Part shown: positions 25,256-38,600 of the stretch, piece by piece
Position numbering within the stretch: the first letter of the stretch is position 1
Layout: each line of letters opens with the position of its first letter
NCBI GenBank assembly: GCA_013398055.1
Contig: VZRS01000253.1
Coordinates: forward strand, 62,001 to 126,000
Length of the DNA stretch: 64,000 bases
Direction: 5' to 3'
From: Ifrita kowaldi
Taxonomy: Eukaryota; Chordata; Aves; Passeriformes; Cinclosomatidae
Notes under the pieces: model-generated
The model's input: the letters and a program-made list of their open reading frames with translations, nothing else
Database searches by the model: none
Told to the model about the DNA's origin: nothing
Program-made: the position numbers and the translations under genes

Positions 25256-28200
25256 TTAATCTTTTCAGGACTTCACATATTTCAGCTCTCAGTATCTAAG
25301 TTCTCCCAGGCAGCTCCCATCTTTCCTTTCTCAGTGCAATTTTATAGCTTTTATTTATTCCATCCAGGGATGGAAACAACCTGACATACCTGTGTTTTGC
25401 AGGTTGATGGAGGGCTTCATACCACTTTCTAGCTCAGCATACCAACACATTCTATGTTTCCATTTGACCCATGTGTCCCCTTTAAATCCTCACACTCTCC
25501 AATCCAAGCCCCACTGAGGTCAGTGCCAAAAACCTCTGGTTCTTGGTGGGTCTCAAACATAACTTTTGATAGTTACAACTCACACATCTTAGACCTCAAC
25601 AAGCCAAGCACTGCTGTTTCCCTTGTCCCTCAAATCAATCTCCTGACCATCTGGCTGCTCCTGCTGCTCAAATCTGATTTTTTTTCAAGTCCTCCTATGA
25701 TATTCTGCTGCCTTGGAGACTAGAATGGACAGAGAATACCATTGCCATGCTCTGGATTCACTATTTGCATTTTCTATGGTCTTAGCATCCTAGAGAGCTT
25801 TGTGGGTACATGCAGTATGAACATCCTATAAGGTTTTGTAGACATTCATTATTAACACACAATAGAATCTGTGTAGATGCATTATTAATACCCTCGTAGC
25901 TGGCAAGAGAATGGCGATATTTTCTTATGAGAAATGTAATTGTTTAATATCAAACAGTATTATTTCAAAGATTTAATTGTGTAATTGGGGTCAGTAATCG
26001 CTCGGTCGTTCTCAGAGCAAGATGAACTCGCAGGGTAAAAGATTTATTGTCCTGACAATAGAGAGCAAATTTTAATATTTCTGAAAAATTGAGAACTATT
26101 AATCCTGGCATGTGTTACTCTCAAACACAGTGAACTGATAAAACTTTGATCTAATTTTCTCTTTGAAGGGGCATTGGTGGGGTGTGGGGAAGACTGTTAA
26201 CTGGATGTGGCCTGCCGCTGGAAGCACGGCGGAGCACAAAGGCGAGGCACATTCAGCTTCACGGGAGCTCTCAGATTGTGCACAAGACAGCCAGCTACCG
26301 AGAGAACAAACTGTTCAAGTCCCACTGTGCTGCAAGGGGAGGGAAGACAGAAGTGGTTTCCATGACCACAGGCAGCTTCACGGTCATCTCTGGAAGGGAT
26401 GCTATTTGCATTTGCACCCAGTGTGCACACACTTGTCTGCTCCTGGGAGTGCCAAGCAGTATTTGCCATACAGATCAAGTAATACACGTGCCAGTGGATG
26501 ATGAGGTGCATACACACCAGTTGCATCAAACATATCGGTAATTTGTCTGTGTGAAGCTTATGAACTCTGTTTGATACTGGGAGCTTGAGTATTAGTAAAA
26601 ACTTCAAGCTTTGTTTTAATGAGAGGCTCTGACACCTTCTCTGATTTGTTTGTTTGGTTTGGGGTTTTTCTGTATCTAAGCTGAGCTAAAATTTACAGAA
26701 AGTGAAATGATAAAAAAAGGCCCGTTAAATTTTCATGGTGTCCTCTCAAATGGAGCACAAAAGTAAACCAAGAAAGAAAAAAAGCACCAGAATTGGTGAG
26801 GCAGCAGTGGGGACATACTGCACAGATGACCAGTTATTACAAAAGCAAGAGTATTTCCTTGGACATTTGGAGAGGAAGGCTGGTGAAGAAGGTGAAAACA
26901 GAAATGCTGCACAACTTCTGTGATGGGCACAGGATCACAGTGCCCTTGGATGCCAGCAGGCAAAGGTAGTGGGGCATGTGTTATTTTGCAGTATATAACA
27001 AATTATATAGCAGTGCTGGAAAAGGGAAAGAGTTTCTGGGATTTCTGAATGTTTATAGTTGTGTATAACCTTGCTTTAAGTGACACAGGTCCCTGAGGGA
27101 GGGGTCTGTAAACTCCCACTGCCTTCAAAGGCGGAGCTCTGGTAAAAGGTGGGCTTTGGCTTTGGAGCAGTGAGGATTGGCTCCAGGGCTCGCAGCAATC
27201 AGAGCACAAGGCCCAGTTTCTGTGGAGAGAACAGAAAGTACCCCACACAGGGCAAGGGTAGGGAAAATGAATGAGGCAAATAGCCTATGCAGGCCAAAAG
27301 AAGCTAATAAACATATGAACCCAGGATGCCTGGACACAGCTGCAGCAGCCTGGCATGGAACCACCTAGGAAACTATTTCAAGGCTACACAACAGAGATGA
27401 AAGTGCAGATACCAGCTTGTAAATACAGATGGGCTGCTTAGCTTTTTACAGATGTGGGCATTATATTTGCAGCTGAGCATTGAGATCTGCTAATGAGAAA
27501 GACTATCTGAGAGGCTGAATATAATGAATTTATGGTAGTGATCTCTAGGCATTATGTGTTTCTCAGACACTCAAAAAGAAAGAGCTGTCCCTGTTAACAA
27601 TGTTTTAGTATCTCCTTGTTTATAGAATATCCTCCAAAGAAACATAGGAGCAGAAACAACTTCTTTCTCTTAAGCTAACCTTCCCTTTCCCAGTTACTCT
27701 GGCCAGGTATGTGGGGGTAGCCAAGATTTAGACCTGTACTTGAATTGGTCTTGAGATCCAAAATTCAGTGACTAGAAGCCAACTTTGAACACTCTCAATT
27801 CTACCTAGGAGCCTTTGCTAATCACTTCTGGATATGAACTTTTTAAAGATTTGGCCAGCTGTGGAGAAACACAAGACTTTAGGCAGAGTTTAAGCTTTCT
27901 ATATCTGCTCAATGTATCCAGCCAAGCCGGCTACACATGACAGCTGTGTCTTATTCTGAAAGGCAGAAGTGCAGTTTTGCCCAGCTTGAATGACAAAAAA
28001 TAGTAGACTTTGCACACAAGACATTTTGATGTGGGGGAAGACATCTGGGTCATATAAAAAAAGATTTCTTTTCCCATTTCTTGTGCAGTGTATATGACAC
28101 TTATTTTTGCTTCCCAAAGATTACAGGAAAAGAGATGTAGGATATTTCATGATAGAGGAACTAAAACTTGCAAAGCAGATTTTTGGAGCCCAGAAGGACA

Positions 28201-31200
28201 TGCTTACTAAGTCTGGCTCCACGATACCAGATTCATGTTCTGTGTACAGTCTGCCCTGTGGCCCATTAAGTCAAAAGCTGAGTCTTGCTGCTAAAAGCCA
28301 TCAGCTCCTGCAAAATGCTGCTCTGCCAGTTCAGCCTGGAGGTCTCACTGCTCTTTCTTCAAGCAATGCTGCAATTTACAGCTTTCCCTGCGTACAATGA
28401 CTGCCATTCTCTGCTTTACTGAAATAGCGTCCTCTGGCCAATGCCAAGGAGTGTGATATTAGACCAGTAACTCACTCCTGAACACAGCGATCCAGGTATG
28501 GCAATCCCCCAGCACTTGCTGAAAAAACAGCAGCAGTGAAACTCAAAAATTACTCCTGCCCTGATTCCTTTCCAAATGGTGTGAATGCTGGGTCCAAACC
28601 AAGGCCAGCAACAGAAAACAGGGAGGAAATCTCCGTTTGCTATGTTATCTGAAGGGAAAACAACAACTAGCAAGGCATGCCAAGGCTACAAATTCACAGT
28701 GGAACCTGATGCTGTTAAAAAAAGACCATTGCAGCAGGACAGATGGTGAGTTTATGCAGTGCCCTGCATTGAGGAGAGAGGTTCACGGTGCAGCAGGGAT
28801 TCTCCAGCAGGCTCAGGCTGACTTAGCCTCAGCAGAGCTCTGGTTTCAAGGAAATCTGTTTCACCATCACTGACAGCACGTGGCTGCCACCTCCTCTCTC
28901 TCTCCACATGACATCAGCTCCCCTAGCAGGCACAGGAGGCATGCTTTGTTCCTCACCTCAGCGTCTCCCATTAGGAACAGGTAATTCCACTTAAGTTATT
29001 TCTCCCCACTTTGCATGTGGGTGTATTGTTCCTGTGTCCATGACTGGTGTGTGCACCTGTGTATGAACCCAGTGGGGGCCACATGTACACATGCACATGA
29101 TGTTTACAGTAATTTTACTCTCTTATTCAGCTGGATTAAATGTGCAAACCCTAAATAGAAAGATATCTCTGTTCCCTTGCCACATAGAGACTCAGACACC
29201 TGGAGGATAGGTGGGATGTGAAATCATATCACCAGAGCCTTTTGAAGGTGCAGAAGAGGTTTTAGGATACTGGGCTTAAATATTTTCTCTACAGCTCCAA
29301 ACAATCACTGTGGCCACCTTTTTGATTCTAGGAAAAAGAAATCTGTTACAAATTGTTGTCAATGTAAAGGTACCAGCATCTCCCGTGCTTGAACTGTGGA
29401 GGATTCTTCCTAATACCTCCCTGATATGGGAATGGTCCCCAGCCATAAATACAGCCCTCGCTTTGCCTTGCTCCCTGCAGGCCAGCATGAGGGCATTTCA
29501 CCTTGCTCATAGGAGCTCAGTAAGATGCAAAATATGACAAGCTGGTCGAAAAGAGAAATAGACACATATTTCATTACTGAAAGGGAAACAAAAAGAGGGC
29601 TGTAGGAAAGCTGGATAATAAATAGATTTAAAATGCTTCTGTCTAGTGCTAGTGTTCCCTTTTGTGCCTACACAAATTTCTCAGAATGAGGTGGGAGGTA
29701 AGGAGGAAAGGAAAAGCAACGTGTACACTCTGTGGAAGGACCAGAACTCCAGCATGGTGATCAAAGCACTCAAGCAACTCCGTCGACATAGCAGAAAAAC
29801 AGGGGGAAGGAAAGAGATGGGGAGGGAGAGGAGGGGGAAAGTCAGGACTAATGGCAACTTCGAAGCAGAACAGCACAGAAAAGAGATGAGAAACATCACA
29901 GGAGAGAAATGACTAGCTGAGGAATAAATGTATTAAAAGAGCAGATTTATAGTCTAAGTGGTCACACAAGTCTCCTGCGGGCTTGATAGTGGAGTAAACC
30001 TGTCATGGATACAGACTGGGTCTATGGCAAGGCAATCCGTGGGAAAAAGCTTTGCTAATCCATGCAGGCGGTCCCCTGCGTGATCTCCAGGATGCTCTCC
30101 CCAGCACCAACCCACTACGAAGTACAGCACAGGTCCGTGAGGACTCCTCTCGCCCTGCAGAAGCAAAAATGCAGGGAAGGCCACCTGGAGAGACACAAGG
30201 AGCATGTGTGTGCTGCCTTGCTTTCCAGGCAGGGCTACGCGTCCATCAGCTCTGAGCTGTGTGTGTGTGTGACACAGCTGGATGCAGCAGCCTGAATTCA
30301 CAAAGTGCCATCCAATTTCCCCCCAAAATCTTTCCTCTTTTTGCTGCTGTGTTTTATTGCTGCTGTTCCTAACAACTGTGCACCAAACATTTAGAATTAT
30401 GTGCCCACTCGCAGCCACTGCAACACAATTTATTCAGCTCACCAGTAATCCTGATGCTGGCCTAGCTTGTAGTTTGATTTGCACAAAGCCCAGGACAAAT
30501 AGTTCCCAGTAAATTCTTAATCCACAAACCAGTTTCAAACCCAGCAGGATAACTAATCAGGGCTGCCACCAGCCCTCCTTGCCTCCTCCCCAGAAACCCT
30601 GGAGTCAGCTGATACCCCAAAGTTAGTTTTAGTTTGGGCTATTTCCTCCCTGAGCACAATGCATCAGCGTGCTCACCGAAAGCCAGCACCTCAGGCATGG
30701 AAACCAATTCTCCATGGTGTTTGCAGAGGTTTGGTCATGGGATAATGAAAGCTTGAATTCAAAACCCACTGAAGCTATTATAGCTATAAAGAGGGAAGGA
30801 GGGAGAGCTCGGGAGAAGAAGACAGACACAGAGGTCTATTTCTGACTGCAGGTGTGTAACAGGGAAGCAGTCTTAAATACTCTGACATCTGAGAAGGGAA
30901 TACTGTCCCTCTCTACTGCTAAGCCACTAGGGACATGCTATTTGAGCTTTGCCATTTCCTGTTAAAAGCAAGGACTACCTCTAGTACCTGAAGCGTGACT
31001 CACATGCAGCTGTTCAATGACCCGAAATAGCAGAAATGAGAAAGCACTGAATGTAGTTGCATTAATTGCACATGTACATCATAGTGTGCATACTTACTAG
31101 CATGTGGAACTCACTGTTGCCTGGGAGTAGTAGAGCAAAGATTGAAACTCTTTTCTTTCTGTGCTATTCTCATATGAGAATTTTCAAGACTTGAATAAAA

Positions 31201-32320
31201 AAAAACACTTACAGAAGTGACTGCTGGTGTGATAAAAGAACCAGGGAAATTCATCTTCTTATTCTTCCCAAACTTTCCCTATCAGATCTCTGCATGCTAA
31301 CGGGGATTTAAAATTTTTCCACGCTGACCATCCAGCAGCACAACCAGCTCCTACCTTGCAGCACTGTCACACCTTGCTCATCCCAATCTCAGACCAGAGG
31401 GTACAATGATGGTGGCACAACGTTTTTATGAGTGTGCCTATTCTCATTTTGCATATGAGGACAGATCTCTGTATCACCTCATATTGGACCCACATTTATG
31501 TGACAGATTGGTCCTGTGATGCAGGACTTCAAAGGGAAAGGGGCAGGAGGTTCAAAACACATGCGTACAAGTGGCAGCACCACCATAAGAAAGCACAGGG
31601 GACACAGGTGGGGGGAGCGGGGGACAGGTTGAGAGAACACTACATGTTCTTGTCTCTCCATGACTCCATCAGCCTACTAAATCCTGAGAGAGCACCACAT
31701 GGCCTTGAAATGTGCAGGGAGCTGCAGTACATCCCCAGCTGTGTCCACGTTGCTGTGATAAAGCAGTTGCTGCTGGCCAGGAGACAACTTTCTACTGAGT
31801 TGCCCATCAGGCATCCCCTCTCTTACTGAGCTCACTGGGAGTCATGATGCAGAAGGCGTCACACAGAAGCAAGATGGGGCCAACCAGCTGATGGGTTGTA
31901 CTGTGTTTTCCAGCAAAGAAACATCGCCTGAATCAGTGGGGGACTGCAGAAACTCAGCAGTAGTGGCAGCACTTGCCGAGATCCTCAGAGCTCTCTGAAC
32001 GGAGCTGTTTTCTCCAAAAAGTGAGAGCATAGTTATCTCCACAATAAAAAAGTGGCATGGTGACATACCACCTCATTTCAGCTTCAAGCAGCAGCCTCAC
32101 CAGTAAAAAAGTGTGAATTCCTTAACTCTGTGCATGTGCGTGCACAGAATTTGTGCTCCATTGTACCCCTAAGGGGCACTTCACAGTGTAGGCTGAACTG
32201 AGTCCTGGCAGCAGAAGCAGAAGTAGAGAAATCCAAGCTCATTCACTTTTACCAGAGGAATTTCAGTGAATGGTTATTTAAGAATGCGGTAACATCGAGG
32301 AACCAACAGAGAACAGTCAG
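25256..32320. other. Non-coding unique sequence with an enhancer-like block
   Basis: No gene is supported. The longest frames (112-136 codons near 26160-26610 on both strands, 154 codons at 29954-30418 minus) match nothing I recognise and overlap each other. The block 25840-26110 is the most enhancer-like part: AT-rich, repeat-free and with retained CpGs. A purine-rich tract occupies about 29740-29890. Confidence 0.55.
25840..26110. promoter_or_regulatory. Candidate conserved enhancer-like block
   Basis: The block is AT-rich and free of recognisable repeats. It holds GTAATTGTTTAATATC, TTTAATTGTGTAATTGG, three CpGs within 12 bases (25999-26013) and a 7-2-7 inverted repeat TATTGTC-CT-GACAATA (26045-26060). 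The repeat halves carry ATTGT/ACAAT, the core of SOX sites. CpG retention in AT-rich unique DNA and dense homeodomain and SOX cores are typical of developmental enhancers, but conservation was not tested. Confidence 0.3.
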
Positions 32321-32322
32321 TA

Positions 32323-32396
32323 ATTTGCTAGGCACTGTCAAAGCACTGAGCAAGAAGCAGCTCCTGTTTAAGTGCCCACACTTTAGTAACTAGACC
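32323..32396 (+). mobile_element. SINE/L2-like relic, 5' part
   Basis: The sequence reads TTTGCTAGGCACTGTCAAAG, CACTGAGCAAGAAGCAG, CTCCTG and, further on, CTTTAGTAACTAGACC. This resembles the widely shared amniote retroposon segment with TGCTAGGCACTGTACAAACA, AGAGCAAGAAGACAGTCCCTG and a TTACAATCTAAATAGAC-like end. In reptile-lineage genomes this segment often precedes a MIR-type block, and one does follow here after about 95 bases. Confidence 0.5.
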
Positions 32397-32489
32397 TGAC
32401 ACCGATGCAGTGAGTTATAGATATATTACATTTTAGGTACCTGTGTTTTCTTGCTTTGTTCCTGTGACATCTCAGTGCCTTGTGGTAGA

Positions 32490-32662
32490 GTATTTGCATT
32501 CTTAATGCCCCTGTAAGGCAGATGCCACTGATGTGTCTGAAGGGTGAACTTGGGCAGTAGGGGTCTAAATTACCTGTCCCACATCCCACAGGCTGTAGCT
32601 GATAGCAGGAAATGGAACCTTCATCTCTCAAATACCAAACAGCCTCCTAATCGCCACCTCTT
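32490..32662 (+). mobile_element. MIR-type SINE relic
   Basis: In order the stretch shows CATTCTTAATGCCCCTGTAA GGCAG, a decayed CTGAAGG...GGCAG block, GGGTCTAAATTACCTGTCCC, ACATCCCACAGG, TAGCAGGAAATGGAACCTTC and CAGCCTCCTAATCGCCACC. MIR elements have the same order: CACCCCTGTGAGGTAGG, AACTGAGGCACAG, GGTCTAAATGACTTGCCCAA, GGTCACACAGC, GGCAGAGCCGGGATTCGAACC, then CTCCCAGTCC-type sequence. MIRs are tRNA-derived SINEs that were active in early amniotes. Together with the adjacent 32323-32396 piece this is the best SINE relic in the window. Confidence 0.6.
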
Positions 32663-35600
32663 CATTCTTGCTCCTCTCCTCTAGTCTATACATAACAATC
32701 AGGCAGTTAATATCCTTTGTGAAAAGTGGAAGATTTCCTCCTGCAACCTCCATTCTTCCCAGGGTATACAGTATTTACCTTCAAGATCCAAGCCCCTTTG
32801 AACACGCATACTCTTCATCTGATACCTGGACAATGTTGCAGGACTGCTCTGATGCCTTTCCTTTCTCTTGTTATCCAGATGAAGAAAACATGAAAACAGA
32901 GAGATAAAAATGCACCTAAGCAATAACCCTTACAGTAATCTTAGGAGAAGATTAGGTCCTGCAAAGCAGATGCTTCTTTCAGGGCTGCTCAATAAAGCCG
33001 AGGGAACTGCTCCTTGTATTAGTAGTCACTTTGAACATATTCCCCTCTGCTTTTTTCCTGCCTTCTGCTCAGCATGGGGGCTGAGACTCTGCTGACTCCT
33101 GTGTGCTGCTGCCTGAGCTGGTAGACACTGTAAAGGTGTCTTGGCATTTTTTGTTCCTAGGTTTGACCACTCAGCTCATATGAGAGGAAAAAAGGCCTTA
33201 TCCCACAAGAGGAGACTGTCCAGTACACATCCCACAAGAAGGTGAGACATCAGAAAGGCCAGAACAGGCCCACATAACTCTTTTTAAGCAAACAACCACC
33301 ATCTTTCATAGAAGGCATTAGAGCTCAGCTTTCCCTCATGAATCACTGGAGAGTGAGGGGGAGTTATGCCATCGACCTCAGTTCTCAGTGAAATGGATTT
33401 ACCCAGGCAGCTCAAGCCCTCTCTTCACATCTTTAATAAAGCCATTCCCATCTACCTGCCTGAGTAAAATTCTTCCTAACAGTCTCTTTGGTCAAAGGTC
33501 CCAGCTGATGCCATTGGTTTTGTTTTCAATGTACGCCTCACATTTAGGCTGCTTTGTGTTCCTTTGCACTGTGCAATGGAACAGCTCTTGACGAACAACA
33601 GTCTCCAGAATGATGCCCCCCTCCTTCCCTGTGGCTAAAACTCAGAGATGAAAAACACCCTCAAAAGTCACTGGGACTGATGAGCCGTTAACGGCACCTC
33701 TATTTTTTCTCAATGTTACCTTCATCTCATGCAGGACCAGGCTGCAGTGGGTGGGTACCCACCTACTTATGTTTGCCCCAGCTCCCAAAAGTATAGCCCT
33801 TTTTAGATTAACTCCTGGGCTCCAGGGAGAAACACAGGATTTCTACAGCCTCTGTGTCCCTACACAGTATCAAATTTACATTCCATGCCTGCATCACTCA
33901 CACCTACTTCCACACAGCTGCCCAGTCCCATATCCTTGTGTACCTCTCACAAATCCAGGTTTGCTGTCACATTGCCATGTACACATTTTGCTTTCCTGTT
34001 CTTCCTACGTGAATGCCTCTCCTCCACTCCATTTGCACAGGTCCCCAGGAGGCACACTAACACCATCGTGCTAGCTGAAGACTCAAGCTCACCCTTGAGC
34101 CTGAACACTCCATTTACCATCCTCACCTTCAGGTGCCTTACAGTACTGCTCAGGCTTGGTCTGTGTGGTGCTGCTACTGAGAGAGAAGGAATCAGTCTTG
34201 GCTGGGAGGAGAAGAGGGATGGTTCAAACCCAAACCCTGCCCAGACAGACAGAGATAGCTGATGGCCATGTCTGAGCTCATGCTGAGGCACAGAGCACAA
34301 AGACAAGGACTGATGGAATGAAAATGTCTTGCTTGCACATCTCTTGCACACTGCTACCTCCTTTGCTAATAAATATGAATTTACTGAGGCTCCTGCTGAA
34401 TGTCACTTGTCTTTAAATGTCTCTTGACAGTACTCAATCTCACATCTCTCACGGTTAGGTAGGAGTGATGAACAAGGAGTCACAGTAATCTCTGTTCCAG
34501 TCCTGCAGTGTACTGCAAGAGGGAAACAGATGGTTTAATATATGCCCTGTCTTCCTCTTTTCAACAAATCCTGGTACTTGCAGAAGTGCTAATCACCCAG
34601 AGCCCCAGGGAGTAAATTTTTGCCCTGCCCAGATAAACAGTTCCCATCCCATATTTTCCACTATCCTCACACCGTTCATCTTGATTCCCTCCCCTGAAGA
34701 GACCAATTCCAGAGAGTAAGGAGCAGAATAAGCCTCTGCTGCCATTTTTGTGTTTGGTCTTTTCGATGAACCAGTCAGAAAGTACGAGTCGCCTCGCACA
34801 GGTCCACCCTGACTAACCATAAACAGAAACAAGCAGGCTCCCTTAATTGTCACATGTACCAGTTCTTCCCATGTGATGCTGCTCTACAACATGCAGTCTG
34901 TCACAGCAAACGGCACATGCTGACACGGTTCTTCCCAGCCAAATCCACAGAGCCACGGTGACAACAAAATTACAGAACAGCCTGGTCACTAAATTACCCA
35001 GCAGCTATGAGACAAGCCTTCTGAATTGCCTTGTTATTATTTCCCTAATACAGTCTGTTATAGCAGCTGGCAGTGCGGTGTGTTTCAGGGCTAAGCATGC
35101 AATAAAACTGTGTGATTAGATAGTTTACTGTCTTGTGATAACAAGGTAGGGATTTGCAACCAGCTAGAGAAGGAGTCTTTCTAACAGAGCAAAATCCAGC
35201 CAGGAAAGCTCAGACTCCAGACTGAAACACACGATTACCCCCTTGAATAGAAAATCCCCGTATGACATTTCACTGGTGGGTGAGAAGGGAGGCATAAGGA
35301 TTAGGGCTGGTTTTGTTTCTTTTCTTTTCCAATGTTAATTGTCCCATACTGGCTGGTCAGCAGAGAGCAGTGATTACCTCTGTCAGGGAGAATGGGGAGG
35401 GCAGCTTACCGTGGTTAGTCCCCCAGGGAGAATGGCAGGGGCCTGTGCAGCTGTAAGCTGAACTCCTGGGGACCACAGCTGTTAGGGAGCCTCCTACTAG
35501 ACTCCTGTGGTTGGGACAGCATCATGCATTTATCTTCTGTCAACAGACAAAAGCCTACCCAGCCCCAGCTGCCTTCTCTACCCTGATCTATAGAGACAGC

Positions 35601-38600
35601 AAACTCCTCCCAAGGGTGAAGTGGGACAGGTGACACCCCGAGAAGAGTACAAATCCCGTATTTGAAAGTGGAAGTCCTGAGCTCAGGGTAGGCAAAGAGG
35701 GTATGATCAGTCTCACATAAATTAACCTCTACAAAACTCTTTCAGATTCTAATTACCTGGCAGCCAGATAATAAGGACCAGGTCACTATCATGTAGTAAC
35801 AGGAAAGTTGCCATGTAATTTGCTGTGTAGGTGGGTACTTGGGATACTTGTCAGGTGATTACTATGTGGGTGAAGGGGTTGTGGGTGAAGGGGTTGTGCA
35901 AAGTTTACCATGGGTGAGTGATGACTTTTACAGAATGAAAGTAGAGGGTAATCTGACTTCTCATGCCCCTTCTCCCCCTGCCAGGAGGCATATACCATGT
36001 GCCCACAAATGTCCCATTCACTGCTCTTATGATGGGGCATAGCTGGAGAATGGTTGCTTTTCTGCTACTGTCTGTGCAAACAAACCACAAAAATGGTTGT
36101 TCCTACCCTGAGGAACAGCTCACGCTTAATAAGTCAGGCTGTCTCAGATTCCTAAGAGCCAGATTCTCCACAGATGGGCCCCAACACAGTGTGATTCGAG
36201 ACTGGATGAGGCATAAGACCTTTTCACTCGCAACCATCTCCAATCACAGCTTAGTACTCTTACCTGGTATTTCTTTCCTAACAACTGTGGATTTTGGTTT
36301 TCACATTTTATTGAAGCAGCCCTTTGATTTCTCTCCCAGTCCCCTTCCCCGGCACTATTAACCAAACAGGTAGGCAAAGCACATGCAGTCATTTGCAGTT
36401 ATTCCATATGCAGCTCTGGGACAGCTCTGACCTTTTTCTGTTTGTGTACAGCCTGTTTGCATGTGTCCAGCAAAATGCATTCCCTTGCACCTCCAGCACA
36501 CACACACGCAATAGCTTCAACTTTGCTCTCCCTCTGCATCACCCTACAATGACTTGTGAAACTGAACACATCTTTTGTGTCAGGAGGAGTTTTGTAAACC
36601 TCGGTTGGCCGGACATGCAAGGAAGCTCTTAAATGGAAATGCTCTTGCGCTTAAATGGCAATTGGTTTGAATCTTCTTCAAATCCAGTAATTTTCTCCAG
36701 CTCACATGTTCAGACAACTCTCAGACCCTGTTACATCTGTGATAAGCTAAGTCCCAATCTTAGACACCCCGCTCCCTTAACATCGGGGTACCTCGGTGTT
36801 TTATCTACTCCAAGCAGCCCTATTTCACATCCCTCCCAGAAGAGAGATGCTCATGTCAGATCTCCACAGCAGACCTACCATGGGAGAGCTCAAAACAAGC
36901 AGTGGGCAGATTACTCATTACATACAATTTATTTAGGAGATTCTGTCTTTTTTTTTTTTCCCCTGCTGATAGATGGTCTATGAACAAACTTTTATGCATT
37001 TATTATTGTTTATTATTTATTTATGCAAAATTGTTCAATGAATATTTTACATGGGCAAATTTCAGTCTGGGTGTTTGTAATGAGCTTTCATTCGATTAGA
37101 GAATTCTGAATATTCATAATGTCTAATTGGCTGTCTCAGTCACATGGTATTTTTTCTGTCCCCTTACTAGGAGACTTAACTTTTATTAACTACTTCCATA
37201 CCAATGAAATTTCTTCTCTGGACTGAAAGGATGAGAGTAACTGGCCTGAAGCTGTTTTTCTGCAACATGGATTGTTGCAAAAGAGACGATTCTGAGGTTA
37301 TGTCTCTGTGGCACAAAGCAGAGCTTTGGCAAGATCTGCAAGCCAGTTTTCATACTAGAAGCAGTGTCTTCATAGCAAAACACCCCAGGTATGCTCATGG
37401 AGGCTTTTTTCTCTTCAGTTTAAAGCAGCCAAGCAATACACTAGGCTAGCACACAGTTAGGTTGTTTTTGTCTTGGCTGGATGTCTCTGCATATTACTGC
37501 TACTTGCTTGTAGATATACTAGGGCTAAATTTGGTCATGTTTAATGCAGGAGGCTCCACTCCAGTTAGCCCACACTCCTGACGCTTGATATGAACTTCCA
37601 AAGCCTGACTATCATCCCCTCCTATTGTGGAAACATCAGATAAACTGCTTCCTAATCCTGGCTATGCCTCCATTGACTATAAAGAGCCCACAGCCAACAT
37701 GGCTACAGGTATTAGTGTGTAAGTTGCAGATATTTAGGAATAGGTAATTTCTCTCATTCTGAATAAGAGGTGGAAATCATCAAACTGCCTGATGCTTAGG
37801 AGTAGGCACAGTACAAGGAAAACATATTTTAACTGCAAAGAGCATGGTGAAATCTCAAACCAGCATCTCATTCACTTTGTGATGTGCCCAGAGAGTCAGA
37901 ACATGTCAAGAAGGAAGAAGGGCAGAGGGGCAGAACTAGCAGAATTTGTGGCATTACCCTACACATGATTTGGTCATTTCAGCCTTTTCTTATGCACCTG
38001 TGTGCATCTGGAAGGATCACATCAGAGAAAAAAGCTTGCCTAAAGCACTAAATCTCAGACCATCTATTTCTACCTCCTGGATCCCTGCTGCATGACAGGA
38101 TGGGTGTGCATGCCACTGTCACAGGGCACACACAAGCACCTGGAGAGCAGTACATGATCAAGAAAGACCTAAAGCCTGTGGACTGTGGTGGCATTCAGAG
38201 ATGTTGCTCTTTTCTGAAAGCAAGCTCCAGTCCTACCGCTCTAATTCTTTAGCGCGGGGCTAGGAATCGAACTCATTTTGGTTGAACATGCAATTGAATG
38301 CAGGGACACAGACAATAAAATACTCCAACACTCTTTCCTCAGTCAAAGAAATTACATGATATTAATTCAAGGTAGCTTGGGTTGACTTTACCTGCATTAA
38401 AGTCAGGAAATTTAAAAAATGATGGTTCCCACAGCAACCTTAACTCACCCATGTTGCACATATCTAATAAGGCAGAGTTAACAGCATACACATGAATATA
38501 AAATACTACTCAAGCAAATCTCAGCCATCAAATTGCATTAATATTGATTTGTTTCTTTTAATAATAGATTGTCCCATCATTGCTTTCAAGAGAGCTTTTT

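Noticed and set aside
26163..26607. Cluster of frames of 112-136 codons on both strands
   Set aside because: Considered as a processed pseudogene, but no known protein was recognised in any frame and no poly-A tail was found.
29954..30418. 154-codon minus-strand frame
   Set aside because: No recognisable motif and several frames on both strands share the interval.
31588..31620. G-rich stretch considered as a G-quadruplex
   Set aside because: Only three usable G-runs with short loops; the fourth is missing.
38224..38280. CpG-bearing patch with GGAATCGAACTC resembling a tRNA B box
   Set aside because: The T-arm stem does not pair and no A box lies at the right distance. MIR-like words nearby are in the wrong order. 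Possibly a decayed SINE, but unsupported.
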